From assembly GCA_029247315.1 (NCBI GenBank), contig JAQWLM010000002.1:62001-126000 (forward strand): DNA of 64,000 nt, in the 5' to 3' direction. Shown in pieces: positions 46,202 to 54,628 of this stretch. The first letter of the stretch is position 1, and each line of letters starts with the position of its first letter. Below the pieces are notes generated by a model. The model did not search any database and was not told the DNA's origin. It saw nothing but the letters and a program-made list of their open reading frames with translations. The position numbers and the translations under genes were made by a program. This DNA is from AAA164-E04 sp014239995 (GTDB lineage: Bacteria; Verrucomicrobiota; Verrucomicrobiia; Limisphaerales; AAA164-E04).

Positions 46202-47914
46202 TTATGGTTTATCTTCACAGGGGGGCGTTTGTTGATCCAGCACCCAATGGCTGACGCACCCCTCATGTGCCTGAGTCACTGTATGGGCGAAATCGGCGAG
46301 GTAACCACGGGTATGTTGCGGTTGCTTCGATGTTACGGTTGATGCACGCTGGTCTAATTCGGTATCCGATACCTCCAGGTGGATGCTTCCTTTCAATAGA
46401 TCAAACTCAATCACGTCACCATCCCTTACCAAGCCAATGGGGCCTCCTGCCGCGGCCTCGGGTGAACAATGAACGCCAATGGCACCGTGTGAAACCCCTG
46501 AGACGCGGGTATCGGATACCAGCGCCACCTTGCCATCAAGTTCCGGCACGGATAAGGCAGAGGTAGCCACCAGCACCTCGGGCATGCCACTTGCAACGGG
46601 TCCCAGACCCCGCAGCACCACCACCGTTCCCGCCTGAATCCGCTTGGCCTTAACGGCGGAGATAATGTCCCTAGGATCCTCAAAACACATTGCTGTTCCC
46701 TTGAACGTACTGGACTGCATGCTGGAGACCTTGAAAACAATGCCATCAGGAGCCAGGTTACCAAAACACACCTGCATGTCTGCATGTGCCTTGAAGGGTT
46801 TTTCCGGGAATGCAATCAGATCCTGCTCCTCGGGCACCGGAGGTGCAGATGCAAGGTTTTCTGCCAGGGTTTTACCGGTCACCGTAAGGGTCGATCCATC
46901 CAGGATGCCAGCCTCCAGCAGATGGCGCAGCAGCATCGGCGTTCCACCCAGCCGATGCAAATCCACCATGGTGCGTTTTCCCCTGGGTGCAAAACTGCAT
47001 AATACGGGAGTGTCGCGCAATATTGCTTGTATGTCCTTGAGTGTGAAATCTACGTTTGCTTCGCGCGCCAGAGCGATGAGATGAATGATCCCGTTTGTTG
47101 ATCCACCGATGGCTGCAATGGTAGCTGCCGCGTTTCTGAATGCGGTGCGTGTCAGGATATCGCGTGGTCGAAGGTCCAGCTCCAGTAAATGCCGCATCCT
47201 TCTGCCTGCGTCCATGCACTCCTCTTTTTTGGCGGGGTCGATAGCTGGGATGGATGAGCTGTAGGGAGGCATGAGGCCTATGGCTTCCATGGCAATGCCC
47301 CAGGTGTTGAAGGAAGCGGCAATTCCGCAACCTCCGGGACCGGGACATGCTGCCCGAATAATGGCATCCGCCTCCGCATCAGGAAGCTCTCCCACATCTG
47401 CCGCCGCCTGGGCATCATAGGCATCCAGGATGGTGACATCGCGCCCTTTGTAGCAGCCCGGCATGATGCTGCCGCCACTCAGAAGCATTCCTGGAACATT
47501 CATGCGAGCCAGGGCCATGGCGAAACCGGGCCCGTTCTTATCGCAGTGATGCGTTCCGATCATGGCATCATAACAGTGGGCACTGACAACGCATTCCGAG
47601 GCATTGGCAATCAGGTTGCGCGAAGGAAGGGAGGCATTACCTCCTTCCATTCCCTGGGTGATGTTGTCACTGACACCCGGGACACCAAAGGAAAACCCCA
47701 ATAAGCCGGCTTGGCGACAACCCTCGGCAATCGCCGTGCCCAGGGCGTGCGCGTGCATGTTACAGAGGTTTCCATCCAGCAAGGGAACTCCAATCCCAAC
47801 CTGGGCTCGATCCAGGTCGCTCTCATCAAATCCCAGGCCCCAGTAGAATGAAGTGACACCCTTTTGCCAACCCCGCGTCAGTTGCTTGCTGTTCCAATTC
47901 AGTGCTTCCGGCAT
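46202..47914 (-). CDS. ilvD: IlvD/Edd family dehydratase (dihydroxy-acid dehydratase)
   Basis: 570 residues. Fe-S cysteines C51 (LCNMHAHAL), C124 (THHCDKNGPGFAMALARMN) and C196 (GPGGCGIAASFNTWGIAMEAIGLMPPYSSSIPA) are present, along with the active-site SDTRVSGVSHGAIGVHCSPEAAAGGPIGLVRDGD block. By family it removes water from dihydroxy acids; branched-chain amino acid synthesis is one possibility. The adjacent Gfo/Idh/MocA gene (68 bp away) and sugar transporter on the other strand make a sugar-acid dehydratase role equally possible. Confidence 0.9.
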   Translation of the reverse strand: MPEALNWNSKQLTRGWQKGVTSFYWGLGFDESDLDRAQVGIGVPLLDGNLCNMHAHALGTAIAEGCRQAGLLGFSFGVPGVSDNITQGMEGGNASLPSRNLIANASECVVSAHCYDAMIGTHHCDKNGPGFAMALARMNVPGMLLSGGSIMPGCYKGRDVTILDAYDAQAAADVGELPDAEADAIIRAACPGPGGCGIAASFNTWGIAMEAIGLMPPYSSSIPAIDPAKKEECMDAGRRMRHLLELDLRPRDILTRTAFRNAAATIAAIGGSTNGIIHLIALAREANVDFTLKDIQAILRDTPVLCSFAPRGKRTMVDLHRLGGTPMLLRHLLEAGILDGSTLTVTGKTLAENLASAPPVPEEQDLIAFPEKPFKAHADMQVCFGNLAPDGIVFKVSSMQSSTFKGTAMCFEDPRDIISAVKAKRIQAGTVVVLRGLGPVASGMPEVLVATSALSVPELDGKVALVSDTRVSGVSHGAIGVHCSPEAAAGGPIGLVRDGDVIEFDLLKGSIHLEVSDTELDQRASTVTSKQPQHTRGYLADFAHTVTQAHEGCVSHWVLDQQTPPCEDKP

Positions 47915-47981
47915 GCCAGTTTATCTCATGCAGAGGGATATCAACGCAAAGTCTTTTTGGGAAACCGGCATTGCAACACCT

Positions 47982-49085
47982 CTAGGGCTCTACCATGATG
48001 CCATGATTATGGGCTGACTTGAAACACGCTTCCATGACGCGCTGGGTCTTCAGGGCAATCTCAGGCCAGTCCGAATCTGTTTTTCCAGAAAGCACGAGAT
48101 CGGCAAAAGTCTTGAAAAGAAGTGTTTCCTGGGCATTGGGATGGTTATTGGAATACTCATCGACCCCGTGACGCGTTGAGTGGCGTTCCATGTTGAATTG
48201 AGATCCGTTGATCTCGAATCGTGCCTTGGCCACCTCAAAGCCCAGCTCCGCATCAAAATAAGGCAAGACAAAATCATTCATGGTCAACTGCCCCTTCTGC
48301 CCACTGAGGCTGACAAACTGTTGATTTTCGGTGAGGAAAGAATTGTAGAAGGCTGCAGAAACACCTCCCTCAAAAAATAATTCCCCCGAAAATTCCATGG
48401 GAACTTCTTCGGAACTGTCCTTGCGACCAGCACCGCTGAGAATGCGACCACTCACCTTGATTGGCATCGCATAATGCATCGCCCAGAGACTGAAACGGAT
48501 GGTGTACCAACCCAGGTCCCCCAGACACCCCACGGGTTCCAATCCACTGTGCATGCGGATGTTCTCCTTGAGAAAGGCTTCAGGAGCGCAAAAACTGAAC
48601 ATGCTGGTAATACGTTTGAGCTCCCCTACGCTGACTCCATCGTCTAAAACGGAACGAATGGCGGCAAGCCTCTGGCTGTGCATGAACATCACACCATCCA
48701 TGAACTGCACCTGATTTTCCTCACAAACCCGGATCATTTCCTCGAGATCGGCCGTAGAAATACCGCAGGGCTTCTCACACATCACGTGCTTACCGGCCCG
48801 AGCTGCCTTGAGAACCCATTCCTTGCGCAAGCCCGTGGGCAAGGGGATGTAGAGCGCATCCACCTCTGGGTCGGCGATCAGGGCTTCATACCCCTCCAGA
48901 GCCCTGGGCTTTGGAGCAAAAGGGCTTTGGAGCTGGCATGCGTCGATAAAATGCTGTGCTTTCTTCTGGTCCCGGCTTGCCACGGCAACAACCCTGCCAT
49001 TTCCAGAGTGAAAGATGGCCTGATAGTTCTTGTGGGCAATCGAGGCGCTACTCAGGATACCCCATCGACATGTGGATGTGTTCAT
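47982..49085 (-). CDS. Gfo/Idh/MocA family oxidoreductase
   Basis: 367 residues from MNTSTCRWGILSSASIAHKNYQAI; a start nine codons earlier lacks support. Rossmann motif GILSSASIA with VVAVASRDQKKAQ, then DALYIPLPTGLRKEWVLKAARAGKHVMCEKPCGIS with the catalytic EKP. The C-terminal domain has GCLGDLGWYTIRFSLWAM and QFVSLSGQKGQLTMNDF. It is an NAD(P)-dependent sugar or inositol oxidoreductase of unknown substrate; it lies 68 bp before the IlvD-family gene and is probably co-transcribed with it. Confidence 0.92.
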   Translation of the reverse strand: MNTSTCRWGILSSASIAHKNYQAIFHSGNGRVVAVASRDQKKAQHFIDACQLQSPFAPKPRALEGYEALIADPEVDALYIPLPTGLRKEWVLKAARAGKHVMCEKPCGISTADLEEMIRVCEENQVQFMDGVMFMHSQRLAAIRSVLDDGVSVGELKRITSMFSFCAPEAFLKENIRMHSGLEPVGCLGDLGWYTIRFSLWAMHYAMPIKVSGRILSGAGRKDSSEEVPMEFSGELFFEGGVSAAFYNSFLTENQQFVSLSGQKGQLTMNDFVLPYFDAELGFEVAKARFEINGSQFNMERHSTRHGVDEYSNNHPNAQETLLFKTFADLVLSGKTDSDWPEIALKTQRVMEACFKSAHNHGIMVEP

Positions 49086-49246
49086 ATGTGATCTTTTTAC
49101 GGGCCGAGACAAACGAATGCAATCATCTAGAGAGGCACCCCTTGCTCGATATCCGAAGCGCGGGCTGAGGTCCTCGATGCTGTCAATCCGAGAAAGACCT
49201 TACAGAGACCATTGATTTATGCTCCCGCTTAGGATAAACAGATCGT

Positions 49247-49678
49247 GTGCAAGAGAACACTAATGTGATCATTTACGATGGAGACTGCCCCTTGTGCACC
49301 TTCCAGATGAAGCTCCTGACTTGGATGGACTGGCTCAATATCACGACATTGGTACCCCTTTCCGACCCACGGGTCCAGTCCATGGCACCGCAACTCAAAC
49401 GTGAAGAACTCATGGCGGCCATACACTGTCTTGACAAGAATGGACGTATCCACCGTGGAGCACGGTGCATACGCTTTGTATCCCTTCGCATGCCCCTTCT
49501 GTTACCCTTGGCCCTGTTCCTCTGGCTACCTGGGGTCATCTGGGTTGCTGAAAAAATGTACCAATGGGTGAGTGCAAACCGTCAGTTTTTGAGCAAACTT
49601 TTCGGCTGCGGGGATGCGTGTTCCATATTACCGCAAAGGCAACGGGAGCAAAAAGATGTCTTCAAAGAAAATCCATGA
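49247..49678 (+). CDS. DCC family thiol-disulfide oxidoreductase-like protein (DUF393)
   Basis: 143 residues from a GTG start at 49247 (no in-frame ATG precedes the domain). IIYDGDCPLC (residues 8-17) is the DCC motif, with Cys14 and Cys17. The middle region contains a basic RCIRFVSLRMPLLLPLALFLWLPGVIWVAEKMY, with a hydrophobic stretch typical of this family. DCC proteins are thought to be thioredoxin-like oxidoreductases. It begins 69 bp before the cyclase-like gene on the same strand. Confidence 0.85.
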   Translation: MQENTNVIIYDGDCPLCTFQMKLLTWMDWLNITTLVPLSDPRVQSMAPQLKREELMAAIHCLDKNGRIHRGARCIRFVSLRMPLLLPLALFLWLPGVIWVAEKMYQWVSANRQFLSKLFGCGDACSILPQRQREQKDVFKENP

Positions 49679-49747
49679 CCATCCCAAGGGCTGCCACGAA
49701 CCGTTCTCATCCAGCGGACGCACCATCGTATAGCATGCCGATCCCAC

Positions 49748-51634
49748 ATGAGGAAACGCTTCGACTTTGATCGTGAGCGTCTGCGTTCGAGCCATGCGCA
49801 GGCTGTTTCAAAGCTACTTAAGGAACGTCATCCATCCGGACACTGGGAAGGAGAACTATCCAGCAGTGCACTCTCGACGGCCACAGCCATCACGGCACTG
49901 GCGATGATGGAGCGTTCAAGGGGGACCGTAGAGGCTGATGATCGCCACTGTCAGGAAGCTGGTATTCAGTGGCTTGCCAAAAACGTCAATGAGGATGGGG
50001 GATGGGGAGATACAGTCCTGAGCCTGAGCAATATCAGCACAACTGCTCTGGTTTGGGCCGCCTTTGCGGCGGTCACCGAAGCTTCGAAAAGACATATCCC
50101 ATTGATGACTGAAGCCGAAGCCTGGCTCTCTCAGCGTGCAGGCGGCGTCAACAAGACAGCCCTGTCAAATGCCATCATCCAGCGATATGGCAAAGACAAG
50201 ACCTTTTCGATTCCCATACTGACGATGTGCGCGCTGTCAGGGAGGTTTGGAAAAGGCAGGGAGGCGTGGAAAACCGTGCAGGCACTTCCCTTCGAACTTG
50301 CAGCGTTTCCACCACGATTTTATGCGGCATTGAAGCTCCCAGTGGTCAGTTACGCCCTGCCGGCCCTGATTGCCATCGGGCAGGTCCGGCATTTTTTTCG
50401 TCCTGCCGGTAATCCACTCTTGCGTGCAATCCGAAACCTGACTCGTCAAATAACGCTCCAACGATTGACCCAGATTCAACCCTCCAACGGTGGATTCCTG
50501 GAGGCAAGCCCCCTGACAAGTTTTGTCGTCATGAGCCTTGCTGGGTGCGGTTTGCATGACCATCCCGTTGCACGTGCCGGCAGCAGATTCCTGAGGCAAT
50601 CCATGCGCCCCGATGGCAGTTGGCCCATCGATACCAACCTGGCCACATGGGTGACCAGCTTGTCCGTGCAGGGACTGGGTGAAAGGGGGCTGCAAACCCT
50701 GCAGCACGAGGATAAGGACAGGCTACTCACCTGGCTACTCAACCAACAGTATCAATCACTCCATCCATTCACGCAGGCAGCACCGGGGGGATGGGCCTGG
50801 ACGGACCTTCCAGGCGGGGTTCCAGATGCAGATGATACCCCCGGAGCCCTCATCGCGATCCATGCACTGTCTGAGGATCCAAAATCCAACGCTGCAAAAG
50901 CAGAAATGGGAATCCGGTGGCTCATCGACCTTCAAAACCGCGATGGAGGTATTCCGACATTCTGCCGCGGATGGGGCAGACTTCCCTTTGATCGCAGCAG
51001 CGCGGACCTGACCGCCCACTGTATCAGGGCATGGCAACTTTGGCGTGACTGGATGCCAGCATCCATGCAAGGAGAGATCGACGAGGCCTCCAGTCGAGCC
51101 TTACAGTTTATGCTTAAAAACCAATCCAGCGAAGGATTCTGGATCCCTTTGTGGTTTGGCAACCAGCACGTTCCAGGTGAGCACAATCCGATTTATGGTA
51201 CGGTCAAGGTGATAGAGGGACTCTTGGCACTAAAAGAAGAAAAATACCCGAATATCCTGGCAGCGATGCAAAAAGGCTTGATCTGGCTGCTCGATCAACA
51301 AAATCCAGATGGGGGCTGGGGGGGGGCTTTGGACACACCTTCATCGAATGAAGAAAGTGCGTTGAGCGTTCTCGCAATCACCAGAGCCTTACGTTCGGAA
51401 CGACTTGCGAACCCGACTCTGGAAGGAAGATCCATTCATGCCTTGGAACGTGGCACGGACTGGTTGTGCAGGCGTATTGAGGATGGCAACTCAACGCAGG
51501 CGTCCCCTATTGGATTCTATTTCGCAAAATTGTGGTACTTTGAGCGAGGATACCCCATTGCCTTCATCGCTTCCGCGATGCATGAGGTTTATCTTTATGC
51601 AGAGGAAGTTGACGCACAACAAACGGATACCTAG
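49748..51634 (+). CDS. Squalene-hopene cyclase-like prenyltransferase (DADD motif)
   Basis: 628 residues, the length of a bacterial squalene-hopene cyclase. QW-type repeats recur (HPSGHWEGELS, NEDGGWGDTVLS, PDGSWPIDTNLATW, QNPDGGWGGALDTPSSNEESALSV). The motif D360-A-D362-D363-T (GGVPDADDTPGALIAIHAL) matches the DxDD acid of class II terpene cyclases. SHC-like C-terminal blocks FWIPLWFGNQHV and PIYGTVKVIEGLLAL are visible. No signal peptide. Substrate is unproven: it could be a hopanoid/terpene cyclase or a diverged relative, and no other isoprenoid gene lies in the window. Confidence 0.78.
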   Translation: MRKRFDFDRERLRSSHAQAVSKLLKERHPSGHWEGELSSSALSTATAITALAMMERSRGTVEADDRHCQEAGIQWLAKNVNEDGGWGDTVLSLSNISTTALVWAAFAAVTEASKRHIPLMTEAEAWLSQRAGGVNKTALSNAIIQRYGKDKTFSIPILTMCALSGRFGKGREAWKTVQALPFELAAFPPRFYAALKLPVVSYALPALIAIGQVRHFFRPAGNPLLRAIRNLTRQITLQRLTQIQPSNGGFLEASPLTSFVVMSLAGCGLHDHPVARAGSRFLRQSMRPDGSWPIDTNLATWVTSLSVQGLGERGLQTLQHEDKDRLLTWLLNQQYQSLHPFTQAAPGGWAWTDLPGGVPDADDTPGALIAIHALSEDPKSNAAKAEMGIRWLIDLQNRDGGIPTFCRGWGRLPFDRSSADLTAHCIRAWQLWRDWMPASMQGEIDEASSRALQFMLKNQSSEGFWIPLWFGNQHVPGEHNPIYGTVKVIEGLLALKEEKYPNILAAMQKGLIWLLDQQNPDGGWGGALDTPSSNEESALSVLAITRALRSERLANPTLEGRSIHALERGTDWLCRRIEDGNSTQASPIGFYFAKLWYFERGYPIAFIASAMHEVYLYAEEVDAQQTDT

Positions 51635-51954
51635 CCGTTGCAAGCCAACAGCAGGCAATACACGAGGCATCCAATGGCCCATCCCAAACCTCCTGCGAGG
51701 GACACCCATAGCGGTTCACATCGATTCTCCTTGGCTTCCTCATGGTCGTGATCCGCGGCTAGGCAACTGGAACCATTGGATTTCAAATAGTTGATGTTGC
51801 ACCAGACTTGCTTATCAAGACGTATCAAGGAAGGGATGGATGCATGACGGTATAGCGACATGGAAGGCATCGACATTCTTGCCAGCTCCAAGCTTTTGAT
51901 GACCTTTAATTCAAAAGCCGTTTTTTGTTTCGCAATAGAATCTTTTTTGATCAT
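51631..51954 (-). CDS. Possible small membrane protein
   Basis: 107 residues if the whole frame is used; the true start may be internal, near residue 27. The C-terminus is a convincing membrane span (LWVSLAGGLGWAIGCLVYCLLLACNG) following a polar, His/Glu-rich stretch. The stop overlaps the last codon of the cyclase-like gene on the other strand. No family recognised, and overlap plus missing SD make this uncertain. Confidence 0.3.
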   Translation of the reverse strand: MIKKDSIAKQKTAFELKVIKSLELARMSMPSMSLYRHASIPSLIRLDKQVWCNINYLKSNGSSCLAADHDHEEAKENRCEPLWVSLAGGLGWAIGCLVYCLLLACNG

Positions 51955-52173
51955 GATATTGCTATTCTAGAAGGTTCCATGGGACATATGCAGTCCAATG
52001 GGGTAACTTAATTCTAAAGAGCCGCTGAAGCCTGACCATGCTGGGTTGAAAATTGGAATTTACCAAAGAACCTTTAATCGGTGTTTGTGCGAAAATCTCA
52101 GCATCATGCCAGCAGACCATGATGATACTTCCTGCCTTTTTAGGTGGCATGATCAAAAAAATACGGCAAACTT

Positions 52174-53136
52174 ATGTGTATGGCACACATTCTCTTGAAA
52201 CCGGATTGGCGGATAGGTGAGAAGGAAGTCACTTCCGAAAGGGCTTACAGGAACAGACGTGATTTTCTCAGGCAATGTGCCGTGTCGGGCATGGGCATCC
52301 TGGGTGGCGTCCTTACAGGACAAAAAGCCATTGCAGCGGGGGAAGCGAATGACGTAAAGACGCAGTTATTGAATTATCCTTTCAAGCGTCATCCTTCGTA
52401 CAATCCCAAATGGAAAACCACCAACCCATCCGTAGTGACCTCGTATAACAACTTTTACGAGTTCTCAACCAACAAATCCAGGGTTCAGCATATGGTTGGT
52501 AACTTCCAGATCAATCCTTGGACAGTGCAGGTGGCCGGACTTGTTGAGAACCCCAAAACACTCGATATGAACAGCCTTCCCAGCAGTTTTTCGATGCAGG
52601 AACGAATCTATCGATTCCGTTGCGTGGAGGCTTGGTCGATGGTGGTTCCATGGAGTGGGTTTTCTTTTTCCGACCTGATTAAATTGGTAAGACCAAAACC
52701 TGAGGCAACTTTTGTGAAATTCACAACGTTCAACCGACCAGACCAGGCACCGGGAATGCGTTTTGTTGGCTACCAGTGGCCCTATGTGGAAGGCTTAACC
52801 ATCGAGGAAGCCCGCCATGAACTCACATTCATGGCAACAGGTATCTACGGAAAACCTCTACCAAAACAAAATGGGGCGCCGATCCGTCTGGTTGTTCCAT
52901 GGAAATATGGCTATAAGAGTATTAAATCCATCGATAAAATCGAGTTTACCAAGCAACAACCGAAGACGTTCTGGGAGAATTTAGCCCCAAATGAGTATCC
53001 TTTCGAATCTAACGTCGACCCGAGGATTCCCCATCCACGCTGGTCTCAAGCAACTGAACGTGTCGTTGATACAGGTCTCAGGAGGAGAACAAAGCTCTAT
53101 AACGGATACGCTGAACAGGTTGCCAAGCTTTACTGA
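52174..53136 (+). CDS. msrP: MsrP-like molybdoenzyme (sulfite oxidase fold)
   Basis: 320 residues. Tat signal with R28-R29 (NRRDFLRQCAVSGMG). The mature part matches the YedY/MsrP catalytic subunit: YNNFYEFSTNK, PWTVQVAGLVENPKTL, RFRCVEAWSMVVPWSGF with the Mo-ligating C150, FTTFNRPDQAPGMR, and the C-terminal KSIKSIDKIEFTKQQPKTFWENLAPNEYPFESNVDP. It reduces methionine sulfoxide in periplasmic proteins. The membrane partner MsrQ (YedZ) is not adjacent. Confidence 0.94.
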   Translation: MCMAHILLKPDWRIGEKEVTSERAYRNRRDFLRQCAVSGMGILGGVLTGQKAIAAGEANDVKTQLLNYPFKRHPSYNPKWKTTNPSVVTSYNNFYEFSTNKSRVQHMVGNFQINPWTVQVAGLVENPKTLDMNSLPSSFSMQERIYRFRCVEAWSMVVPWSGFSFSDLIKLVRPKPEATFVKFTTFNRPDQAPGMRFVGYQWPYVEGLTIEEARHELTFMATGIYGKPLPKQNGAPIRLVVPWKYGYKSIKSIDKIEFTKQQPKTFWENLAPNEYPFESNVDPRIPHPRWSQATERVVDTGLRRRTKLYNGYAEQVAKLY

Positions 53137-53546
53137 CCCATGGCACAGCAAACTCATATGACGATAAGAGCAGAGTATTCCGAGTGAAGCGCGCACTCCC
53201 CGAATGGGCAGGTGTTGAAGGAACGTTCGGATACCAATCCTGAGTAACTTATGTGGTCAAACAATGGCCGTTGTCGTTAAACAAATAAATTGAACCTGAA
53301 GATTTAAGTCTTCTTGGTTCTTAATTCAGAACCTCTCCTCAAAGTGTCAAGGAAGACACTATACGAGTGTTTTCAAACCAGTTTAAGTGGTTTTACCTTC
53401 CTCTCCTTAAGGTCTTGAGGCCCATAAAAGAGGCTCTTCTCTCAAAAACTTCCACCATTCATTTAACATTCAACATTTGAGGTCCGGGTCGTCTGGACAC
53501 TTTCTTGATATTTCCCTGGGCTCCTCACACTGAATACACAAAAAAA
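53137..53546. other. Intergenic region, no gene recognised
   Basis: About 400 bp between msrP and the terminator of the gene at 53590. A short inverted repeat AAACCA / TGGTTT around 53377-53396 is too weak to call. No protein or RNA gene is evident. Confidence 0.5.
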
Positions 53547-53568
53547 GCCCGCCAAAATAATGGCGGGC
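53536..53568 (-). terminator. Terminator of the 53590-54564 gene
   Basis: Perfect 8-bp stem GCCCGCCA / TGGCGGGC (53547-53554 with 53561-53568), six-base AT-rich loop, followed on the minus strand by a T-run (complement of the A-run at about 53538-53546). Located about 22 bp beyond the stop codon. Confidence 0.88.
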
Positions 53569-53589
53569 TTTCTCAAATTTCAGAAAAAC

Positions 53590-54564
53590 TTATCCGTTGT
53601 ATGCCTCTGCTACTTCAGGATCTTCCAAGCGCTCCTCGTCGAAGGAAATAACCCCCTCGGTGAAAACTTCAGGAGTTGCCACAGGAAAGGATTCTGTGAA
53701 ATTCGCATCAGGCGACTCCTCTTCTTCCTCGACAGTTACGAGGATGGAAACGGGGGCAGTTTCATCAAACTCTTCCCCAGCGGCTTCAGCTTCCGCCCTG
53801 GCCTCATCCTTTGCTTCTTCTTTTAATTCTTCGACTTTTTCTTCAAGAGCAAGACTGAGGGCCGTGACATCAAGAACCAAGGACGTTTGACCTGTTTCCT
53901 CATTCACTTCCTCTTTCAAGAAGTCGGGGCTTTCAATGATGGCGATAATTTCAACAGGCACGAAATACCGAATAGGTTTGCTACTGGTAGCGAAATTCCC
54001 ACCACCACTCGGCTCCAAGGCTAAGGCTCCTGAGACAATCCGGCGCAGCGACGTAGACACCAAGGCATCGACGCGTGCAGCGGCAGACGGCACAGCAAGC
54101 GAGACAATCTGTGAGATTTCCGAAGAATTGTTCGGAAACGCCATGCTCGCTAGAAAGGCTGTTCGTGGAGCGTGAGTAGGAGCAGATATCGCAGCAGCCC
54201 GGAGGATGCCTTGGGAGAACTGCGGCACGATCACAATGGCCTTGTGGGCGACGTTGGGTGCAATCTCAGGAGCTACCCTGACGAGACTGGCAACGAGCTG
54301 GATAGCCATTTGAGGACGTTTCTCCAAGACTTCTTGAAGGATGAGGTTTGCTGTAAGTGCCTTGGAATCTTGAGGTGCTGCTGCTACAAGGGCAGCGGCA
54401 TGAACCGGGATTTCCACTGCAGGCAACCCGGCAAGAGAAGCACGGACGGCCTCAGCTTGCACACTGACATGAGCATCTGACGCAACAACACTGGATGCGT
54501 TTAGAGGCGAAAATGCCACTGCTAATGCGGCTACGACAATGCTAGTTTTCATCTTGCTTAACAT
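53590..54564 (-). CDS. Exported alanine-rich helical protein with acidic C-terminus, function unknown
   Basis: 324 residues. The ATG at 54564 follows an AGGA ribosome-binding site. Signal peptide about 1-29. Residues about 45-190 contain an Ala/Val/Pro-rich helical repeat of about 17-20 residues (ALVAAAPQDSKALT, LVASLVRVAPEIAPNVA, AIVIVPQFSQGILRAAAIS, IVSLAVPSAAARVDALV). A beta-like segment (KPIRYFVPVEIIAIIES) follows, then a helical, then strongly acidic tail (EEKVEELKEEAKDEAR, VTVEEEEESPDA, FDEERLEDPEVAEA). I recognise no family. The gene has its own promoter candidate and terminator. Confidence 0.75.
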   Translation of the reverse strand: MLSKMKTSIVVAALAVAFSPLNASSVVASDAHVSVQAEAVRASLAGLPAVEIPVHAAALVAAAPQDSKALTANLILQEVLEKRPQMAIQLVASLVRVAPEIAPNVAHKAIVIVPQFSQGILRAAAISAPTHAPRTAFLASMAFPNNSSEISQIVSLAVPSAAARVDALVSTSLRRIVSGALALEPSGGGNFATSSKPIRYFVPVEIIAIIESPDFLKEEVNEETGQTSLVLDVTALSLALEEKVEELKEEAKDEARAEAEAAGEEFDETAPVSILVTVEEEEESPDANFTESFPVATPEVFTEGVISFDEERLEDPEVAEAYNG

Positions 54565-54600
54565 ATTCTATCCTAATAATTTCCCATTCACCTGCGAATA

Positions 54601-54628
54601 CTTCTAAACTTTAACACCGATTTGTCAA
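54601..54628 (-). promoter_or_regulatory. Candidate sigma-70 promoter of the 324-residue protein gene
   Basis: On the minus strand a perfect TTGACA (complement of 54623-54628) is followed after 16 bases by TAGAAG (complement of 54601-54606), a weak -10. The start codon is about 37 bp further on at 54564. Confidence 0.4.

Noticed and set aside
53377..53396. Inverted repeat AAACCA ... TGGTTT as a terminator of msrP
   Set aside because: Stem of six AT-rich pairs with a 7-base loop and only a short T tract; too weak to call.
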